The notes: generated by a model from the sequence alone, not told the origin. 64,000 nucleotides of DNA from Sphingomonadales bacterium (GCA_028868535.1 JAGWUH010000005.1:51024-115023); one strand, 5' to 3'; shown: positions 42,341 through 52,305, counted from the first letter of the stretch. Numbers and translations are program-made.

Positions 42341-43177
42341 TCAGGCGATCTCGACCTGCGCCGCGACCGAGGTGCGGTGCATGCGACGGCCCGAATCCTC
42401 GGCGTAGGGGACGGCACGGTGGAGCATGCCGGTGTTGTCCCACATCGCGAAATCGCCGACCGTCCATTCGTGGCGGATGCAGAACTCCGGCCGCGAGGCG
42501 AGTTCCATCAGCCGGTTGAGGATCAGCCGGCCCTGCACTTTCGGCATGCCGACGATGTAATCGGCGTGGCAGCCGATCAGCAGCGACTTGCGCCCGTCCT
42601 TGTGCGTCCACACCAGCGGGTGCTCGTGCTCCATGTTGGCGCGCTTGGGGTTCAGCGCCTCCTTGGGCAGGATCTCGCGCACGGCCGCGGCGGTGGTGTG
42701 GACGACGCGCAGGCCTTCGAGCTTGGCCTGTTCCGCAGGGCTGAGCGCGTTCCAGGCGGCGTAAGTGTTGGCGAATTCGGTCTGGCCGCCGTGTTCGGCC
42801 TTCTTCTTGCAGGACAGCAGCGTGATCGGCGACGGCGGGATCGGCGAGCAGATGCCGTCCATGTGGAAGTACATCGAGCCGTAGACGTATTCGTTCTCGT
42901 CGTTGACGTCCTTGTCGAGCGTGATCGTGTAGACGTCCTGCTGCGCCAGGTTGCCGCCGGGAACGTCGTTGGTGAAGTTGCAGCGTTCGCCGAGCGTATC
43001 GGTGAAGCGGAGCTGTTCCTCGTCGGTGAAGCCCAGTTGCGGGAAGACAATGGCGCCGTGCTTGTCGAGCAGCCCGAGAATCTCCTCGGCGAAACCGGGG
43101 GCGAACATCTGGTCCTTGCTGTCGACGCGGACGACGGCGCCAATCAGCGGCTTGATGGGTTCGACGGTGTAGCTCAT
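42341..43177 (-). CDS. TauD/TfdA-family 2-oxoglutarate-dependent dioxygenase
   Basis: 278 residues. Iron ligands His-x-Asp in MYFHMDGIC and the distal His in NTGMLHRAVPY, both in expected places; the C-terminal Arg is in GRRMHRTSVAAQ. A paralogue of the dioxygenase at 25103-25990 (shared GVTIDQP/ICSPIPP region, EFANxYAA, PLVWTHxDGRKSLLIGxHAD). It is preceded by a perfect TetR-like palindrome. It stands alone between housekeeping genes and may act with the 25-kb cluster. Confidence 0.9.
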   Translation of the reverse strand: MSYTVEPIKPLIGAVVRVDSKDQMFAPGFAEEILGLLDKHGAIVFPQLGFTDEEQLRFTDTLGERCNFTNDVPGGNLAQQDVYTITLDKDVNDENEYVYGSMYFHMDGICSPIPPSPITLLSCKKKAEHGGQTEFANTYAAWNALSPAEQAKLEGLRVVHTTAAAVREILPKEALNPKRANMEHEHPLVWTHKDGRKSLLIGCHADYIVGMPKVQGRLILNRLMELASRPEFCIRHEWTVGDFAMWDNTGMLHRAVPYAEDSGRRMHRTSVAAQVEIA

Positions 43178-43207
43178 CGGGGGCCTCTCCTCTCGTTCTG
43201 CCGAGAG

Positions 43208-43225
43208 ACTGAACGCACGTTCAGT
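43208..43225. promoter_or_regulatory. TetR-type palindrome upstream of the second TauD gene
   Basis: ACTGAACG-CA-CGTTCAGT: two perfect 8-bp arms with a 2-base centre, 31 bases before the dioxygenase ATG (43177). Size and symmetry are those of TetR-family operators. No TetR gene is in the window. Confidence 0.6.
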
Positions 43226-43324
43226 GGGCTTCCTTGATGCGGGTCAAACCGCCGCTTTCGCCGCCGCGCACGCGCCGGTGTCCACACAGGCCCTCCCCGG
43301 TGGCGTTGATCGACGTGGCCTCGC

Positions 43325-44059
43325 TCACGTCCCTCTGGTGTCGCCCGACAGGTGGATGTGCAAGCGATCCGAGAAGCGGAAGCCGTGGAGCAGGCAGGAT
43401 TCGGCCAGCCATCTCCCCCGCGCGTGGATCGTCGGCGAATCGCGGCCTTCGGGCATGAGGAATATCCGCTCGCGCGGGATGGCGTGGGCCGTGGCCAGCG
43501 CGAGAACCTGATCGATGTCCGCCGGCTCGGCGATGACGAACTTGAAGGCGGCGCGCGGATCGGCGGCGAAGGCGGCGAGGCGTTCCGGGATCAGCGCAAG
43601 ATCCGCCGGATTGCCGCTGTGCGCGAGCTTGGGACTGACGTTGTACTGGTGGACCAGTGCATCGAGCGCCGGGTGCGGGGCGACGGTGCCATTCGTCTCG
43701 ATCTCGACATGCGGCATCGCGACGTGGGCGAGCATCCGGGCGAGCGCGGCACCCTGCAGCAGCGGTTCGCCGCCGGTGACGACGAGGCGCGATTGGCCGA
43801 GGGCGACGATGCGGGCGGCGATGTCCGCCACGTCCAGCACGAGCTGGTTTTCGCCGCGATCGAAGGCGAGGCCGTCCTTGTGCGGGCGATTGTCGCCGGT
43901 GAAGCGCCAGGTGTAGGCGGTGTCGCACCAGTGGCAGGCGAGGTTGCAGCGCGACAGGCGGACGAACGCGCTGGGGCGTCCGGCGCTGGGCCCCTCCCCC
44001 TGAAGCGCGGCGAAAATCTCCGGTTCGCCCGGCCGAGTCGTGGCGAGCGCGAGGGTCAT
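43325..44059 (-). CDS. queE: 7-carboxy-7-deazaguanine synthase
   Basis: 244 residues from ATG 44059; a TTG start at 44089 would add ten residues. EIFAALQGEGPSAGRPSAFVRLSRCNLACHWCDT carries the radical-SAM cysteines (Cys38, Cys42, Cys45), with the spacing typical of QueE. It makes the deazapurine core for queuosine. Other que genes are not in the window. Confidence 0.93.
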   Translation of the reverse strand: MTLALATTRPGEPEIFAALQGEGPSAGRPSAFVRLSRCNLACHWCDTAYTWRFTGDNRPHKDGLAFDRGENQLVLDVADIAARIVALGQSRLVVTGGEPLLQGAALARMLAHVAMPHVEIETNGTVAPHPALDALVHQYNVSPKLAHSGNPADLALIPERLAAFAADPRAAFKFVIAEPADIDQVLALATAHAIPRERIFLMPEGRDSPTIHARGRWLAESCLLHGFRFSDRLHIHLSGDTRGT

Positions 44060-44243
44060 TCGGCGGGGGGTGTTGACACGGGTTGACAAGGTCCAACGAG
44101 CGCGCCCCGGATCGGGGGCGGATTATGCCCTTTGGCGGAGCGTCCGGGATCGAGGGCGGTGAGGGTGCGCATGGTGGGGCCGTAGCAGAAGCCGGGCCTG
44201 TAGGACAGAGCGGTGTGATTTCGGAGACTTAGATACAAGAGAA
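44060..44243. other. Intergenic DNA upstream of queE
   Basis: No gene is convincing here. Two TTGACA boxes sit 5 bases apart (near 44072 and 44083) on the plus strand, not facing a gene. A 60-codon open frame on the minus strand overlaps the start of queE and has no ribosome site; I do not count it. Confidence 0.4.
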
Positions 44244-44370
44244 GGGGTTCTCGCAGAGACGCAGAGGAGCGCAGAGCCGGCGGCGTCTTGCGGCAAAGCC
44301 GCGATCCTCTTCGGGCCCTGCGGTTCGCGTCGAGGGCTTTGAGATGCGCTGCGGGCTCTGCGCGAAACCC
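44244..44370. repeat. Inverted-repeat intergenic element between queE and valS
   Basis: The left part GGGGTTCTCGCAGAGACGCA (44244-44263) continues with a run of imperfect CGCAGAG units. The right part (to 44370), read on the minus strand, begins GGGTTTCGCGCAGAGCCCGC, an imperfect inverted copy. Length about 127 bp with a hairpin middle GGCGGCGTCTTGCGG. Such CGCAGAG-rich elements recur in sphingomonad genomes as I recall; a genome-wide search would show whether this is a mobile repeat family. It also lies just downstream of the valS stop. Confidence 0.55.
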
Positions 44371-44407
44371 GGCCTCGTGCCGCCACCTCCCCCACGCAGG
44401 AGGATGG

Positions 44408-47122
44408 TCAGCCGAGGCGGGACAGGGCGGCGGCGAGGCGGGTGGCTTCCGCGGCGTGCATCGCGTGGTCGGCGCGGGCCTTCTCGACCGCCTCGGGCTT
44501 GGCTTTCTCGACGAACGAGGGGTTCGACAGGCGGCCTTCGAGCGACTTCGCCTCCTTCTGGCTGGCGGCCAGCGCCTTTTCGAGGCGGGCCTTTTCGGCG
44601 GCGATGTCGATCAGCCCTTCGAGCGGGACGATCAGGCTGGCATCGCCGGCGCCGACCTGCATCGCCGCGCCCGCCGGGGCCGGGGCGAAGTGGATCGCGG
44701 TGAGGCGCGCGAGGCGGTCGATCGCGGCCGGGTTGCGTTCGATGATCGCGCGGGTTTCCGGCGAAGGCTCGGGCAGCCACGCCTCGAGCTTTGCGCCGGG
44801 GGCGATGCCGAGCTCGTTCTTGGCAGTGCGCAGGTTGCCCACCAGCGCGATCAGCCATTCGACCTCGCGCGCGGCGGCGGCGTTCACGTCGGCGCCGGGC
44901 TGCGGCCAGCGGGCGAGGATCAGGTCGTTCTCGCGCGGGCCGAGGCCGTGCCACAACTCCTCGGTGACGAACGGCATGAACGGGTGGAGCATGACCAGGA
45001 TCTGGTCGAGCACCCAGCCGGCGACCACCTTCGTCTCGGCATCGATCTGGCCCTTGATCAGCTCGATGTACCAGTCGCAGAACTGGTCCCAGACGAAGTG
45101 GTAGATGGCGTTGGCGGCGGCGTCGAAGCGCAGGTCCGCCATCGCCTTGTCGAGTTCGGCCAGCGTGGCGATGACTTCGCCGATGATCCACTGGTTGACC
45201 GCGCTGGTCGCCGGCGGGGCGGCCAGCGTGGTGCTGGCGCCGATGCCGTTGGACTGGCAGAAGCGGGCGGCGTTCCACAGCTTGGTGGCGAAGTTGCGGT
45301 AGCCTTCGACGCGCTTCTCATCCATCTTCACGTCGCGGCCCTGGCTCTCCATCGCGCACATGAAGAAGCGCAGCGCATCGGCGCCGTACTGGTCGATCAG
45401 GCCGAGCGGATCGACGACGTTGCCCTTGGACTTCGACATCTTCTGGCCATCCGCCGCGCGGACGAGGCCGTGCAGATAAAGCCGCTTCCACGGCACTTCA
45501 TGCATGAAATGAAGGCCCTGCATCGCCATGCGGGCGTCCCAGAAGAACAGGATGTCGAAACCGGAGACGAGCAGGTCGTTGGGGTAGTGGCGCTGCACCA
45601 GCGCTGTGTTTTCTGGCCAGCCGAGCGTGGCGAAGGGCCAGAGGGCGCTGGAGAACCAGGTGTCGAGGACGTCCTCGTCGCGGGTCAGGGCGACGTCGGC
45701 GCCGGCTTGCGCCTGCGCGGCTTCCTCGGTCTCGGCGACGAAGACACGGCCATCTTCGGCGTACCACGCTGGGATGCGGTGGCCCCACCAGAGCTGGCGG
45801 CTGACGCACCAGGGCTGGATGTTTTCCATCCAGTTGAAGAAGGTCTTTTCCCACGACCTGGGTACGATCTCGATCGCGCCGGAGCGGACCGCCGCCATCG
45901 GCGCCTTCGCCAGTTCGGCGGCGTTGACGTACCACTGGTCGGTCAGCCAGGGTTCGATGACGACGCCGCCGCGATCGCCGAACGGGGTCTGGATGGTGCG
46001 CGGCTCGGCGTCGAGTTCGATGTCCTCGCCGTCCTTGGTCTTGGTGACGTAGGGAACGAGCAGGCCGGCGGCCTTGAGGCGGGCCACGACTTCGGCGCGG
46101 GCGGCGAAGCGATCCAGCCCGATCAGGTCGGCCGGGATCAGGCCGTCCGCGGTCTGGACGACGCGGGCTTCGGCATCGAGCATGTTGAGCATTTCGGACG
46201 GCTTGAAACCCGCGCGCTTGCCGACCTCGAAGTCGTTGAAATCGTGGCCGGGGGTGATCTTGACCGCGCCGGTGCCGAGTTCGGGATCGGCGTGCTCGTC
46301 CGCGACGATGGGGATGCGGCGGCCGGTGAGCGGGAGGATCACGTGCTTGCCGATCACCGACTTGTAGCGGGGATCGTCGGCGTGGACGGCGACGGCCATG
46401 TCCGCCAGCATCGTTTCCGGGCGGGTGGTGGCGACGACGATGTGGTCGCGGCCGTCATCGAGGGTGACGCCGTCCGCAAGTGGGTAGCGGAACTGCCAGA
46501 AGTGGCCCTTGACCTCCTGCGTCTCGACCTCGAGGTCGGAGATCGCGGTCTTGAGCTTGGGGTCCCAGTTGACCAGTCTCTTGTCCCGGTACAGCAGGCC
46601 CTGGTTGTACAGATCGACGAAGACCTTGACCACCGCGCGGGTGAAGTGCGGGTCCATCGTGAACTGTTCGCGCGACCAGTCCATCGAGCAGCCGAGGCGG
46701 CGGAGCTGGCGGGTGATGGTGCCGCCGCTTTCCGCCTTCCATTCCCAGACCTTGGCGATGAATTCGTCGCGGCTGTAGTTGGTGCGCTTGTCCTGTTTCG
46801 CTTCGAGCTGGCGTTCGACCACCATCTGCGTGGCGATGCCGGCGTGATCGGTGCCCACCACCCACAGCGCGTCCTTGCCCTTGAGCCGTTCATGGCGGAT
46901 CACCACGTCCTGCAGGGTGTTGTCGAGCGCGTGGCCGATGTGCAGGCTGCCGGTGACGTTCGGCGGCGGGTTGACGATGGTGAACGGCTGCGCGTCCGGG
47001 CGCTCCGGGCGGAAGGCGCCGGTGCTTTCCCAGTGGGCGTACCACTTCGCCTCGATCGCGGCGGGGTCGAACGTCTTGTCCAGCCCGGCTTCGGGGGCTG
47101 CGGTGGCGGTCTGGTCGGTCAT
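44408..47122 (-). CDS. valS: Valyl-tRNA synthetase
   Basis: 904 residues from ATG 47122; the frame is open further upstream but MTDQ is the natural start. Motifs: SLHIGHAL (HIGH), [12 protein letters not shown] (KMSKS), editing domain, anticodon-binding region [15 protein letters not shown], and the C-terminal coiled coil ([23 protein letters not shown]). The C-terminal coil is typical of ValS. Confidence 0.96.
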   Translation of the reverse strand: MTDQTATAAPEAGLDKTFDPAAIEAKWYAHWESTGAFRPERPDAQPFTIVNPPPNVTGSLHIGHALDNTLQDVVIRHERLKGKDALWVVGTDHAGIATQMVVERQLEAKQDKRTNYSRDEFIAKVWEWKAESGGTITRQLRRLGCSMDWSREQFTMDPHFTRAVVKVFVDLYNQGLLYRDKRLVNWDPKLKTAISDLEVETQEVKGHFWQFRYPLADGVTLDDGRDHIVVATTRPETMLADMAVAVHADDPRYKSVIGKHVILPLTGRRIPIVADEHADPELGTGAVKITPGHDFNDFEVGKRAGFKPSEMLNMLDAEARVVQTADGLIPADLIGLDRFAARAEVVARLKAAGLLVPYVTKTKDGEDIELDAEPRTIQTPFGDRGGVVIEPWLTDQWYVNAAELAKAPMAAVRSGAIEIVPRSWEKTFFNWMENIQPWCVSRQLWWGHRIPAWYAEDGRVFVAETEEAAQAQAGADVALTRDEDVLDTWFSSALWPFATLGWPENTALVQRHYPNDLLVSGFDILFFWDARMAMQGLHFMHEVPWKRLYLHGLVRAADGQKMSKSKGNVVDPLGLIDQYGADALRFFMCAMESQGRDVKMDEKRVEGYRNFATKLWNAARFCQSNGIGASTTLAAPPATSAVNQWIIGEVIATLAELDKAMADLRFDAAANAIYHFVWDQFCDWYIELIKGQIDAETKVVAGWVLDQILVMLHPFMPFVTEELWHGLGPRENDLILARWPQPGADVNAAAAREVEWLIALVGNLRTAKNELGIAPGAKLEAWLPEPSPETRAIIERNPAAIDRLARLTAIHFAPAPAGAAMQVGAGDASLIVPLEGLIDIAAEKARLEKALAASQKEAKSLEGRLSNPSFVEKAKPEAVEKARADHAMHAAEATRLAAALSRLG

Positions 47123-47253
47123 GGGCGGCGCTTTGCCAGCGCGGGGGCGGGTTCGCAAGGCCGTGGCCCCCTGATTGCGGTATGGTGGGACCAACTTGTT
47201 TTCGCCACGGCTTGGCGCGGCGGGAACGCTTGCCGCGCCCGCCGATTTGGACC

Positions 47254-48381
47254 ATGACCATGCCCGGAATGCGCCAGAGGCCCGACTTCAGCACCGACGA
47301 CGATGCGGACGGCGGCACCCGGGTGGCGCTGACCGGGCCGTTGATCGTCGCGCGGATCGGCGACATCGACAAGCGATTGCGCGCGCTGGCCGGGCCGGTG
47401 GCGACGATCGACCTGTCCGGACTGACCGCGATCGACACGGTCGGCGCTTGGGTGGTGTGGCGGCTGGCGCGCGACAACGACGCGCAACTGACCGGCGCCA
47501 GCGACGAGGCGACGCGGCTGATCGACGCGGTATCGGAATCGAAGGGAACCTCGCGGCTGACGCCGGAGCGGCCGCCGGCGCTGACCCGCGCGCTGGCGAC
47601 GCTGGGCGAGACGGTGATCGGCTGGGGCCAGGGGACGCTGGCCGGGCTGGGGTTCCTGGGCCAGGTGATCCTGGCGGTGCGCGACGTGGTGCGCGAGCCG
47701 CGCCGCTTTCGCGGCAAGGCGCTGATCCACCAGATGGAGCTGGTCGGCGTCAATTCGCTGGGCATCATCGCGATGATGAGCTTCCTCGTCGGCATCGTCA
47801 TCGCGCAGCAGGGCGCGGTGCAGCTGCAGCAGTTCGGCGCGGAGATCCTGACGGTGAACCTGACCGGGCGGATCGCGCTGCGCGAGCTGGGCATCCTGAT
47901 GACCGCGATCATGGTGGCGGGGCGATCGGGATCGGCGTTCGCGGCGCAGATCGGGACGATGAAGCTGACCGAGGAGATCGACGCGATGCGCACGATCGGC
48001 GTCTCGCCGATGGTGGCGCTGGTGCTGCCGCGGGTGCTGGCGGCGGTGCTGATGATGCCGCTGCTGGGCTTCGTGGCGGCGCTGATCGCGATCGTCGGCG
48101 GGGCGACGATCTCGGTGATGACGCTGGACATCCCGTTCTTCACCTTCCTGCGGCGCATCCAGGAGGTGGTGCCGCAGCGGGACTTGTGGGTGGGCGTGCT
48201 GAAGGCGCCGGTGTTCGGGCTGATCGTGGCGCTGACCGGGTGCCATCAGGGAATGCAGGTCTCGGGCAATTCCGAGGAAGTGGGCACGCGGACGACGCAG
48301 GCGGTGGTGCAGGCGATCTTCACGGTGATCGTGCTCGACGCGTTCTTTGCGGTGTTCTTCTCGAAGATCGGCTGGATATGA
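47254..48381 (+). CDS. MlaE-family lipid ABC permease with N-terminal STAS domain
   Basis: 375 residues from ATG 47254 (ATG 47260 and 47269 are alternatives). Residues about 15-95 form a STAS-like domain ([40 protein letters not shown]), then the MlaE permease with [77 protein letters not shown], and the end [32 protein letters not shown]. It carries phospholipids across the inner membrane. The ATPase gene overlaps its stop. Confidence 0.93.
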   Translation: MTMPGMRQRPDFSTDDDADGGTRVALTGPLIVARIGDIDKRLRALAGPVATIDLSGLTAIDTVGAWVVWRLARDNDAQLTGASDEATRLIDAVSESKGTSRLTPERPPALTRALATLGETVIGWGQGTLAGLGFLGQVILAVRDVVREPRRFRGKALIHQMELVGVNSLGIIAMMSFLVGIVIAQQGAVQLQQFGAEILTVNLTGRIALRELGILMTAIMVAGRSGSAFAAQIGTMKLTEEIDAMRTIGVSPMVALVLPRVLAAVLMMPLLGFVAALIAIVGGATISVMTLDIPFFTFLRRIQEVVPQRDLWVGVLKAPVFGLIVALTGCHQGMQVSGNSEEVGTRTTQAVVQAIFTVIVLDAFFAVFFSKIGWI

Positions 48382-49325
48382 GCGAGGCGCCGCCCTCCCC
48401 GGCGAGCGCGCCGGCGCCGGAAAGCGATCCCGGGCGCGAGCCGAAGCTGGCCGACGGCCAGGAGGACGTGCGGCACCCGATCGTGGTCGAGGGGCTGTGC
48501 AATGCCTTCGGCGACCACGTCATCCACGAGGACCTGTCGCTGACCGTCAACAAGGGTGAGATCATCGGCGTGGTCGGCGGGTCGGGCACCGGGAAATCGG
48601 TGCTGATGCGGTCGATCATCGGGTTGCAGGTGCCGCAGGCGGGCAAGATCACCGTGCTGGGGCGCGACATCACCGCCGCGCAGGACGACGACGACATCGA
48701 CATCCGTTCGCGCTGGGGGGTGCTGTTCCAGGGCGGGGCGCTGTTCTCGACGCTGACCGTGGCCGAGAACATCGAGGTGCCGCTGAAGGAGTTCTATCCG
48801 GAGATCGCGCCGGCGCTGCTCGACGAGATCGCGCGGTTCAAGGTGATGCTGTCGGGGCTGCCGGAGAACGCGGCGGCGAAGTATCCGTCGGAGCTTTCGG
48901 GCGGCATGAAGAAGCGCGCGGGGCTGGCGCGCAGCCTGGCGCTCGACCCGGAGCTGCTGTTCCTCGACGAGCCGACGGCGGGGCTCGACCCGATCGGCGC
49001 GGATGCGTTCGACCGGCTGATCCTGGAACTGAAGGAGACGCTGGGGCTGACGGTGTTCCTGATCACGCATGATCTCGACACGCTGCACGCGATCTGCGAC
49101 CGGGTGGCGGTGCTGGCGGACCGCAAGGTGATCGCGGTGGGGACGATCCCCGAGCTGCTGGCGAGCGACCATCCGTGGATCCAGGAATACTTCAACGGGC
49201 CGCGCGGGCGCGCGGCGCTGGAGGCCAAGGACACGCCGCACCACGACGCGGCGGCTCCCGCAATCGAAGACGACGCAGACGACGATGAACGCGCGCCGAT
49301 GGCGCCCGATGAGCAGGACCGGTAA
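48378..49325 (+). CDS. MlaF-type ABC transporter ATPase
   Basis: 315 residues, ATG in the permease stop (ATGA). Walker A GGSGTGKS, signature LSGGMKKR, Walker B ELLFLDEPTAGLDP and the Q-loop LFQGGALFSTLTVAENI are intact. An N-terminal 30 residues is Pro/Glu-rich and the last 40 acidic. It drives the MlaE permease and the MCE-domain protein encoded next. Confidence 0.93.
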   Translation: MSEAPPSPASAPAPESDPGREPKLADGQEDVRHPIVVEGLCNAFGDHVIHEDLSLTVNKGEIIGVVGGSGTGKSVLMRSIIGLQVPQAGKITVLGRDITAAQDDDDIDIRSRWGVLFQGGALFSTLTVAENIEVPLKEFYPEIAPALLDEIARFKVMLSGLPENAAAKYPSELSGGMKKRAGLARSLALDPELLFLDEPTAGLDPIGADAFDRLILELKETLGLTVFLITHDLDTLHAICDRVAVLADRKVIAVGTIPELLASDHPWIQEYFNGPRGRAALEAKDTPHHDAAAPAIEDDADDDERAPMAPDEQDR

Positions 49326-49336
49326 GGACACGCGGC

Positions 49337-50275
49337 ATGGAAACGAGGGCCAATCACGTCTGGGTCGGCGCGGTGACGCTGGGATTGCTGGGCCTGCTGG
49401 CGCTGTTCGCGATCTGGCTCGCGCATCTCGGCGAGGGCAGCAAGAACGAGTACGACATCTTCTTCCGCCAGTCGGTCGACGGGCTGGCAAAGGGCACCGA
49501 GGTGTCCTACGCGGGCGTGCCGGCCGGGCAGATCAAGGCGATCGAGCTGTGGAAGAAGGACCCGCAGTTCGTGCGCGTGCGCATCGCCATCGACGACAAG
49601 GTGCCGATCCTGCAAGGCACCACCGCGACGATCCAGGGCAGCTTTACCGGAGTTTCGGCGATCCAGCTCAACGGCGGGGTCAAGGGCGCGCCGCCGATCG
49701 CCGAGCCGGGGCCGGAGGGCGTGCCGGTGATCCCGACCAAGCGCGGCGGGCTGGGCGAGCTGCTGTCGAACGCGCCGCTGCTGCTCGAGCGGCTGGCGAC
49801 GCTGACCGAGCGGCTGACGCTGCTCCTGTCCGACGAGAACCAGAAATCGGTCACGCACATCCTGGCGAATACCGACAAGCTGACCGCGAACATCGCCGAT
49901 GCCTCGCCGCAGCTGAAGAAGACGATCGCCGACCTCGATGCGACGCTGCAGCAGGCGACGAAGACGTTGCAGACGTTCGAGGCGGTGGGCAATTCGGCCA
50001 ACCACGTGCTGGGCGAGAACGGGGAATCGCTGGCGAAGCAACTGCGCGAGACGCTCAAATCGGCGCAGGGCGCTGCCGATGCGCTGAAGGGCGTGGCGGG
50101 CGATGCCCGGCCGGCGGCGCAGCAGCTTTCGCAATCGACGCTGCCGGCGGCCGAGGCGGCGATCCGCGATCTGCGCGCAACCACCAAGGCGCTGCGCGAC
50201 ATTACCGAGAAGATCGACAGCCAGGGTGGCGGCTCGGTGCTCGGCGGGCCGAAGCTGCCGGTCTACAAGCCATGA
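49337..50275 (+). CDS. MlaD-family (MCE domain) lipid-binding protein
   Basis: 312 residues. One membrane anchor (VGAVTLGLLGLLALFAIWLA, about 11-30), then the MCE domain (DIFFRQSVDGLAKGTEVSYAGVPAGQIKAIEL, TATIQGSFTGVSAIQLNGG) and a long coiled-coil tail (LTERLTLLLSDENQKSVTH onward). It hands lipid between membrane and periplasm in the Mla pathway. Confidence 0.92.
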   Translation: METRANHVWVGAVTLGLLGLLALFAIWLAHLGEGSKNEYDIFFRQSVDGLAKGTEVSYAGVPAGQIKAIELWKKDPQFVRVRIAIDDKVPILQGTTATIQGSFTGVSAIQLNGGVKGAPPIAEPGPEGVPVIPTKRGGLGELLSNAPLLLERLATLTERLTLLLSDENQKSVTHILANTDKLTANIADASPQLKKTIADLDATLQQATKTLQTFEAVGNSANHVLGENGESLAKQLRETLKSAQGAADALKGVAGDARPAAQQLSQSTLPAAEAAIRDLRATTKALRDITEKIDSQGGGSVLGGPKLPVYKP

Positions 50276-50289
50276 GGAGAGCCACGACG

Positions 50290-50874
50290 ATGAAGCTTCG
50301 CACGATCCTCCTCGCCGCCCTGGCCACGCCGCTGCTGGCGGGCTGCATCTCGATTGGCGGCGGCGGCAAGCCGCCCAAGGCGCTGATGAGCCTGACCCCG
50401 GCGGCGCACGCGCCGGCGGGTGCCGGGGTCAGCGCGCCGCTGGCGAGCGGGCTGTTGGTGACCGAGCCCGATACCGACCGGGTGCTGGCGCTGCCGCGCG
50501 TGCCGGTGCAGGTCGACGATACCCACCTGGCCTACCTGAAAGACGCGCAATGGGTCGAGCGGCCGGCGCGGCTTTTCCGCGCGCTGCTGGCCGAGACGAT
50601 CCGCGCGCAGGGCAAGCGGCTGGTGTTCGAGGAGACCGAGCCGCTGGCGCGCGACGTGCTGGGCGGGAAGCTGCTGGCGATGGGCTATGACGCGCGGACG
50701 CGGGCGGTGACGGTGCGCTATGACGCGATGCGCGAGCGGCCGGGCCAGCCGGTGGCGACGCGGCGCTTCGAGGCGAGCGTGGCCGGGGTGCCGGCGCAGG
50801 CCGACGCGGTGGCGGCGGCGCTGAACCAGGCGGCGAACAAGGTGGCGGCGGACGTCGCCGACTGGGTGAGTTAG
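50290..50874 (+). CDS. ABC-type transport auxiliary lipoprotein
   Basis: 194 residues. Lipobox PLLAGC with Cys19, so an exported lipoprotein. The mature part has ALPRVPVQVDDTHLAYLKDAQWVERPARLFRALLAETI, the pattern of the PqiC-like auxiliary family. It is the last gene of the Mla-type operon and likely bridges to the outer membrane. Its stop overlaps the convergent NadR-like gene. Confidence 0.88.
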   Translation: MKLRTILLAALATPLLAGCISIGGGGKPPKALMSLTPAAHAPAGAGVSAPLASGLLVTEPDTDRVLALPRVPVQVDDTHLAYLKDAQWVERPARLFRALLAETIRAQGKRLVFEETEPLARDVLGGKLLAMGYDARTRAVTVRYDAMRERPGQPVATRRFEASVAGVPAQADAVAAALNQAANKVAADVADWVS

Positions 50875-51377
50875 CTCAGCTCCGCCAGCACCGCGCGCAC
50901 TTGCGCCTCGCGCGCGGCCCAGTCGCCGCTGATGCGGGTGAACGGGACGCCGGCGCGGACCAACATGTCCTCCGCCACTGCCGCGAAGCGCGCGCGCGAC
51001 CCGGCCGTGCCGAAGAAACGGGTGCCGTCGGCCACCCACAGGGTATCGGCGGCGAACAGCAGGTAATGCTCGGCCTTGGCATAGGCGAACAATTCGGGCG
51101 GGATTTCGTCGAACAGCATCTGCGCCCAGGCCGCGGTCATCAGCGGATCGGTATCGAGCAGCAACAGCGGCGGATCGGCGGCGGCGGCGGCGCGCATCGC
51201 CGCGTCCTGTCCCCGTGCCATCGCCAGCAGATCAGCCATGGTAAATGCGGTGCCGTGGGTTTCGGCATAAGTACGGCCGTATTCGGGCACCCAGGGGATG
51301 CCCAGTTCCGCCGCGAGCTTCGGCGCCAGCACCGACTTGCCGGTGCTTTCGGCGCCGTGCAGGCAAATGCGGATCAT
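50871..51377 (-). CDS. NadR-type nucleoside (nicotinamide riboside) kinase
   Basis: 168 residues from ATG 51377; the frame is open upstream without need. Walker A HGAESTGKS (x-ESTGKS form) is diagnostic of the NadR C-terminal kinase domain; DTDPLMTAAWAQMLF follows. It phosphorylates nicotinamide riboside to NMN. It overlaps pnuC by 4 bases, and the transporter-kinase pair forms a compact salvage route for NAD. Confidence 0.88.
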   Translation of the reverse strand: MIRICLHGAESTGKSVLAPKLAAELGIPWVPEYGRTYAETHGTAFTMADLLAMARGQDAAMRAAAAADPPLLLLDTDPLMTAAWAQMLFDEIPPELFAYAKAEHYLLFAADTLWVADGTRFFGTAGSRARFAAVAEDMLVRAGVPFTRISGDWAAREAQVRAVLAELS

Positions 51378-51946
51378 GCCTGCGAGGCGTGGCCGCGCGC
51401 GGCGACGATCCATTCGCGCAAACCCAGCACCGACATCGCCAGGAACAGCACGTAGAGCGCCGCCGTCGGCCACAGGCCCTTGACCACGTAGACCGCGACC
51501 GAGGCGATATCGATCACGATCCACAGCACCCAGTTCTCGATCCGGCGGAATGCCAGCAGCAGTTGCGCGGCGATGCTGGCGCCGCTGATCGCGGCATCGG
51601 CATAAGGCAGCGAGGCATTGGTGAAGCGGTGCATGACCCAGCCGAGATTGAGGCTGAGCGCCGCCGTCATCATCAGCCAGACCAGGCGGCTGGGCCAGTC
51701 AAGCCAGCGCACCGGCACTTGCGCGGCGGCGTCCTCGACCCGGTACCACAGCACCCAGCCATAGCCCTGCATCAGGAAGAAGAACACCTGCAGCCCGGCT
51801 TCGCCGTAGAGCCGCGCTTCCTTGAAGACGACGACGTAGAGCGCGACCATCGCCATGCCGAACGGGTAGTTCCACGCCGAGCGCCGCACCAGCAGCGCGA
51901 TGTTGACGACGCCGAGCGCGGCGGCGATCCATTCGAGCCAGGACAT
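51374..51946 (-). CDS. pnuC: PnuC-family nicotinamide riboside transporter
   Basis: 190 residues. About seven membrane helices with PFGMAMVALYVVVFKEARLYGEAGLQVFFFLMQGYGWVLW and RRIENWVLWIVIDIASVAVYVVKGLWPTAALYVLF typical of PnuC. Facilitated import of nicotinamide riboside; trapping depends on the coupled kinase gene downstream. Confidence 0.92.
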   Translation of the reverse strand: MSWLEWIAAALGVVNIALLVRRSAWNYPFGMAMVALYVVVFKEARLYGEAGLQVFFFLMQGYGWVLWYRVEDAAAQVPVRWLDWPSRLVWLMMTAALSLNLGWVMHRFTNASLPYADAAISGASIAAQLLLAFRRIENWVLWIVIDIASVAVYVVKGLWPTAALYVLFLAMSVLGLREWIVAARGHASQA

Positions 51947-51951
51947 GCGCG

Positions 51952-52305
51952 TTATTCCGCAACCAGCGCCCGCTCCCACTCGTCCGGCTTGAAGCCGACG
52001 AGCAGACCGCCCGCGAACTCGACGATCGGGCGCTTGATCGCGGACGGGTTGGCCGCCATCAGCGCAACCGCCCTGGCCGCGTCGAGATCGGCCTTTTCGG
52101 CATCGGGAAGCTTGCGGAAGGTGGTGCCGGCGCGATTCAGCACCTTGTCCAGCCCGGCCGCTGCGATCCACGCCGCGAGCTTGCCGGCATCGGCGCCGGC
52201 CTTCTTGTAATCGTGGAAGGCGTAGGCAATGCCGCGCGCGTCGAGCCAGGCGCGGGCCTTCTTCACGGTATCGCAGTTGGGGATCGCATACATGGTTAAC
52301 GTCAC
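51952..52305 (-). CDS. ArsC/Spx-family thioredoxin-fold protein
   Basis: 117 residues from GTG 52305, chosen because AGGAG lies 6 bases upstream (ATG 52293 is 18 bases from it). MYAIPNCDTVKKARAWLDARGIAYAFHDYKKAG and RKLPDAEKADLDAARAVALMAANPSAIKRPIVEFAGGLLVGF are YffB-type features. The active-site CxxC is a single Cys (NCDTV). Arsenate reduction is not implied. Likely in an operon with pnuC and the kinase, 5 bases upstream of pnuC. Confidence 0.88.
   Translation of the reverse strand: MTLTMYAIPNCDTVKKARAWLDARGIAYAFHDYKKAGADAGKLAAWIAAAGLDKVLNRAGTTFRKLPDAEKADLDAARAVALMAANPSAIKRPIVEFAGGLLVGFKPDEWERALVAE

Noticed and set aside
44056..44238. 60-codon minus-strand frame upstream of queE
   Set aside because: Overlaps the queE start, has no ribosome site and no recognisable content.
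44288..47257. 989-codon plus-strand frame opposite valS
   Set aside because: Antisense of valS; no domain and no ribosome site.
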